In this document: positions 62,101-64,000 of the stretch, piece by piece | Position numbering within the stretch: position 1 is the first letter of the stretch | How the letters are laid out: every line of letters begins with the position of its first letter | From: an uncultured Ignavibacteria bacterium | Lineage (GTDB): Bacteria > Bacteroidota > Ignavibacteria > Tepidaquicellales > Tepidaquicellaceae | DNA: 64,000 bases | Direction: 5' to 3' | NCBI GenBank assembly: GCA_937974175.1 | Contig: CALJIG010000043.1 | Coordinates: 1-64,000 of the forward strand | Program-made: the position numbers and the translations under genes | The notes under the pieces: generated by a model | Database searches by the model: none | What the model was told of the DNA's origin: nothing | The model's input: the letters and a program-made list of their open reading frames with translations, nothing else

Positions 62101-62221
62101 GTAACACAGATTTTTATGATGAATATGATTACACAGGTGCAAAAATACGATTGAGCACTGTTTACAATTTAATCAATTTCTTATCAGTGACATCATAAAT
62201 TATCTTAGTAATCTGTGTTCC
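62101..62221. repeat. Word-type hairpin (AACACAGATT / AATCTGTGTT)
   Basis: Left arm 62101-62140 (GTAACACAGATTTTTATGATG...) and right arm 62184-62221 (...CATCATAAATTATCTTAGTAATCTGTGTTC) align as inverted copies with gaps. It lies between pta and the rhodanese gene, and its start is just past the pta stop. Confidence 0.65.
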
Positions 62222-62257
62222 TATTTCTTAAATCATAAATCTTAATTCTTAAATAAA

Positions 62258-62611
62258 ATGACTTTTCACGAGCTCTGCGAAGAAGTAAAAAAAGAAGTGA
62301 AAGAATGCACTATCGATGATGTAAAAAAAATGTATTCTGCCAATGAAGATTTTGTATTAGTTGATACACGTGAAGAAAGCGAATTTGCCCAGGGCAAAAT
62401 TAAAGGCGCTATTCACATCGGCAAAGGAATTATCGAAAGAGATATTCATCTTCACGTTCCCGATAAAAACAAAAAAATTGTGCTCTATTGTGGCGGAGGT
62501 TACCGCTCGGCATTAGCAGCACACAATTTACAGAAAATGGGATATACAAATGTTATCTCAATGGATGGCGGCTGGAGAGGCTGGAATGAATCGCTCGGTG
62601 AAATAGAATAA
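62258..62611 (+). CDS. Rhodanese-like domain protein
   Basis: A single 117-residue rhodanese domain: VDTREESEFAQGKIKGAIHIGKG, the catalytic Cys in VLYCGGGYRSALAA and the closing MDGGWRGWNESLG. The active-site loop CGGGYRS is typical of sulfurtransferases. No signal peptide, so cytoplasmic. The TAA abuts the stop of the convergent membrane-protein gene with no gap. Confidence 0.92.
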   Translation: MTFHELCEEVKKEVKECTIDDVKKMYSANEDFVLVDTREESEFAQGKIKGAIHIGKGIIERDIHLHVPDKNKKIVLYCGGGYRSALAAHNLQKMGYTNVISMDGGWRGWNESLGEIE

Positions 62612-63004
62612 CTATTTCTTTCTGGGAGTTTTCTTCTCAACTTTTTCTTCTTCAGCATCTTCTGCATCATCCGCCAAATGAAAACGATGTATCTCTCTGT
62701 GCCAGAACGGAGAGATTAGCAATGTTACTCCCGAGAGAAAAGCTACTCCGCTGAATATTGCATACAACCCTGCAAATATCTTTACGGCTGAGTTATCCAT
62801 TTGCTTTACAGGTCCCATTCCGCCAAGTATCATACATGCTTCAGTGAAAGAATCTACCCATGTAAATCCGCCTAATACATGATAACCCAACATTCCTATA
62901 CCAAGCGCTCCGCATAACAGCAGCATAAACCACTTTACATTCGTAAAAACCCGGCTTTGGAACTTCCTTTTCGAAATTAATTTTTGATTTTTATTTTCGT
63001 ACAT
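62612..63004 (-). CDS. Small membrane protein with charged C-terminal tail, unknown
   Basis: 130 residues: basic N-terminus, a first helix at about 24-44 (WFMLLLCGALGIGMLGYHVLG), a short segment WVDSFTEACMILGGMGPV that looks like a re-entrant loop, a second helix at about 74-96, then a highly charged tail ending VEKKTPRKK. The pattern of two helices around a GGMGP loop resembles a small channel-like family, but no potassium-channel filter (TVGYG) is present. Function unknown. Tail-to-tail with the rhodanese gene. Confidence 0.75.
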   Translation of the reverse strand: MYENKNQKLISKRKFQSRVFTNVKWFMLLLCGALGIGMLGYHVLGGFTWVDSFTEACMILGGMGPVKQMDNSAVKIFAGLYAIFSGVAFLSGVTLLISPFWHREIHRFHLADDAEDAEEEKVEKKTPRKK

Positions 63005-63087
63005 TTTTATATATTATTGTGCAACTAACATAAACCCCTCAAACAAAATACCCAAAATATATGAAATTTAACTTGCAATTTTTTAGA

Positions 63088-63702
63088 ATGAAAGCAGTGC
63101 TAAGAACTTTTGTTCTCCTTACTGCCTTAGGAACGTTTGCCACTATGAATTTCGGCTGTACGGCCGTAGATACACTCACAAATTTAAAACGTTTGCAGTT
63201 CAAGCTCGGCTCGGTAAATAACTTCAATGCAGCCGGTGTGAACATCGCAAATCTTTCAAGCTTCAGCCAGATTGGAATTTTAGATATCGCTAACCTTACT
63301 TCAAATATTACACAGGGCAGACTTCCTGTCGGATTCACCCTGAACCTCCTTGCTAAAAATCCTAACACTGCAGGCGGCTCGGCTAATTCATCTTCTCTTC
63401 TTTCAAGAATGGAATGGAATCTTTACATAGATGATACACCGACTATCAACGGCGTTATGAATAATATCACCGTACCGGGCGTAGGACAGGAAACAACTAT
63501 CCCTATGGCAATCAGCATGGATTTGCTTCAGTACATTAAAGGACAAGGAATCGAAAACTTAGTTAACCTTGCACTGGCTATCGGCGGAAGAAACGGAAGC
63601 TCTTCAAGACTTTCATTAAGAGCAAGACCTACCATGGAAGTTTTTGGTATCCCTATTACATCACCTGAAATTACTATTGTAAGCCATACGTTCTCAAACT
63701 GA
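63088..63702 (+). CDS. LEA2-like lipoprotein
   Basis: The ATG at 63088 gives the lipoprotein signal MKAVLRTFVLLTALGTFATMNFGC with lipobox NFGC; the frame to 63061 adds nine residues. The mature part (residues about 24-205) has LEA type 2 / WHy-like alternating strands: NLKRLQFKLGSVNNFNAAGVNIANLSSF, PVGFTLNLLAKNPN, EWNLYIDDTPTINGVM, and the closing EVFGIPITSPEITIVSHTFSN. These domains bind other envelope proteins or lipids. It sits tail-to-tail with an MlaF-like ATPase gene, so a shared lipid-transport role is possible. CCCC lies upstream of the longer start. Confidence 0.82.
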   Translation: MKAVLRTFVLLTALGTFATMNFGCTAVDTLTNLKRLQFKLGSVNNFNAAGVNIANLSSFSQIGILDIANLTSNITQGRLPVGFTLNLLAKNPNTAGGSANSSSLLSRMEWNLYIDDTPTINGVMNNITVPGVGQETTIPMAISMDLLQYIKGQGIENLVNLALAIGGRNGSSSRLSLRARPTMEVFGIPITSPEITIVSHTFSN

Positions 63703-63731
63703 TTTTTACCTATATAACCTATACAAACAAA

Positions 63732-63756
63732 GAACCCCGCAATAGCGGGGTTTTCT
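63732..63756. terminator. Rho-independent terminator after the LEA-like gene
   Basis: AACCCCGC (63732-63739), loop AATA, GCGGGGTT (63744-63751), then TTCTTTTT. Confidence 0.85.
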
Positions 63757-63781
63757 TTTTATACTAAACTCATCGCAGCTA

Positions 63782-64000
63782 TTACTTCTTAACTGCAAGC
63801 TTCTCAGTCTTCTCTTTCTCTACTTCTTCTATTCTGTCCAGCGCTTCATGGGCTTCTTTATCGGTACGCGCTAAAAACTCGCGTATAATAGGGTCCTTAG
63901 TCTCCACAAGCTGCTTCGGAGTTCCGAAGAAATACGTCTTACCCTCATGCATCATTGCAACGTTATCGGCAACATCGTACACGCTGAATATATCATGTGT
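63782..64000 (-). CDS. ABC transporter ATP-binding protein, C-terminal part (MlaF-like)
   Basis: Only the last 72 codons are in the window; the gene runs off the right edge. The remaining sequence has the H-loop (T-H-D), then VYDVADNVAMMHEGKTYFFGTPKQL and DPIIREFL, the exact pattern of the MlaF/Ttg2A phospholipid-transport ATPase. A charged Glu/Lys-rich tail (EALDRIEEVEKEKTEKLAVKK) extends past the usual end. It would energise lipid transport between the membranes. Confidence 0.78.
   Translation of the reverse strand, partial: THDIFSVYDVADNVAMMHEGKTYFFGTPKQLVETKDPIIREFLARTDKEAHEALDRIEEVEKEKTEKLAVKK

Noticed and set aside
62612..63004. Potassium channel
   Set aside because: Two helices around a loop are present, but the selectivity filter sequence is missing.

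Overview
The window is AT-rich, gene-dense chromosomal DNA, most likely from the Bacteroidota/Chlorobiota group and probably an Ignavibacteria- or Kapabacteria-like lineage. This rests on six secreted proteins that end in a type A T9SS sorting tail of the NYPNPFNPST type. Supporting features are BshC (bacillithiol), pyruvoyl-dependent arginine decarboxylase, DUF2461 and DUF3098 families, and the order zapA, putative 6S RNA, rny. No tRNA, rRNA, phage, transposase or CRISPR array is visible. The lineage is inferred from these families, not from a marker-gene tree.

Layout. 0.2-5.2 kb: a soluble TPR sensor kinase, then two paralogous secreted endonuclease/exonuclease/phosphatase proteins. 5.4-7.4 kb: a small membrane protein, a Crp/Fnr regulator with a probable frameshift, and a SAM methyltransferase behind a near-palindrome. 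7.5-13.1 kb: three secreted beta-propeller proteins, each with its own terminator. 13.2-19.4 kb: two GNAT acetyltransferases and a giant alpha-2-macroglobulin-like protein whose bait-region position holds a carboxypeptidase-regulatory plus TonB-plug-like segment. 19.5-25.2 kb: DUF2461, nhaA, a secreted protein, truA, a TIGR01777 epimerase-like protein and an aminoglycoside-phosphotransferase-fold kinase, the last five tightly packed. 25.2-35.0 kb (minus): WD40-like lipoprotein, PPK2, queF, DUF3098, M20 dipeptidase, type III PKS, two small genes, an RlmI-type methyltransferase, GT9 glycosyltransferase and bshC.

35.2-38.9 kb: a secreted beta-helix protein, an MFS transporter and lplA. 38.9-45.6 kb: a four-gene run with group III truncated haemoglobin, pyruvoyl arginine decarboxylase, tyrS-smpB, an MBL hydrolase, an M48 protease and an enoyl-CoA hydratase. 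45.6-46.8 kb: a Nudix gene between two copies of an AAAAAGTCGG-rich repeat. 46.8-53.1 kb: a large zinc protease, an SRPBCC protein, a guanidine-modifying enzyme, an aspartate carbamoyltransferase and an acetylornithine-type aminotransferase. 53.1-59.0 kb: coaE, rny, putative 6S RNA, zapA, a coiled-coil protein and pheT. 59.2-64.0 kb: a Lys/Ser-rich exported protein, mnmA, pta, rhodanese, a membrane protein, a LEA-like lipoprotein and the C-terminal end of an MlaF-like ATPase.

The most unusual non-coding feature is a class of long imperfect intergenic hairpins. Their arms are degenerate tandem words, and the word differs between loci (GTTAATCG, ATCAGTGATT, CTCTGTG, TTTGCG, AACACAGATT). They sit only between genes, mostly just past stop codons. 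A second candidate signal is a CCCC block 1-20 nt before the start codon of several exported-protein genes, which otherwise lack a clear Shine-Dalgarno.
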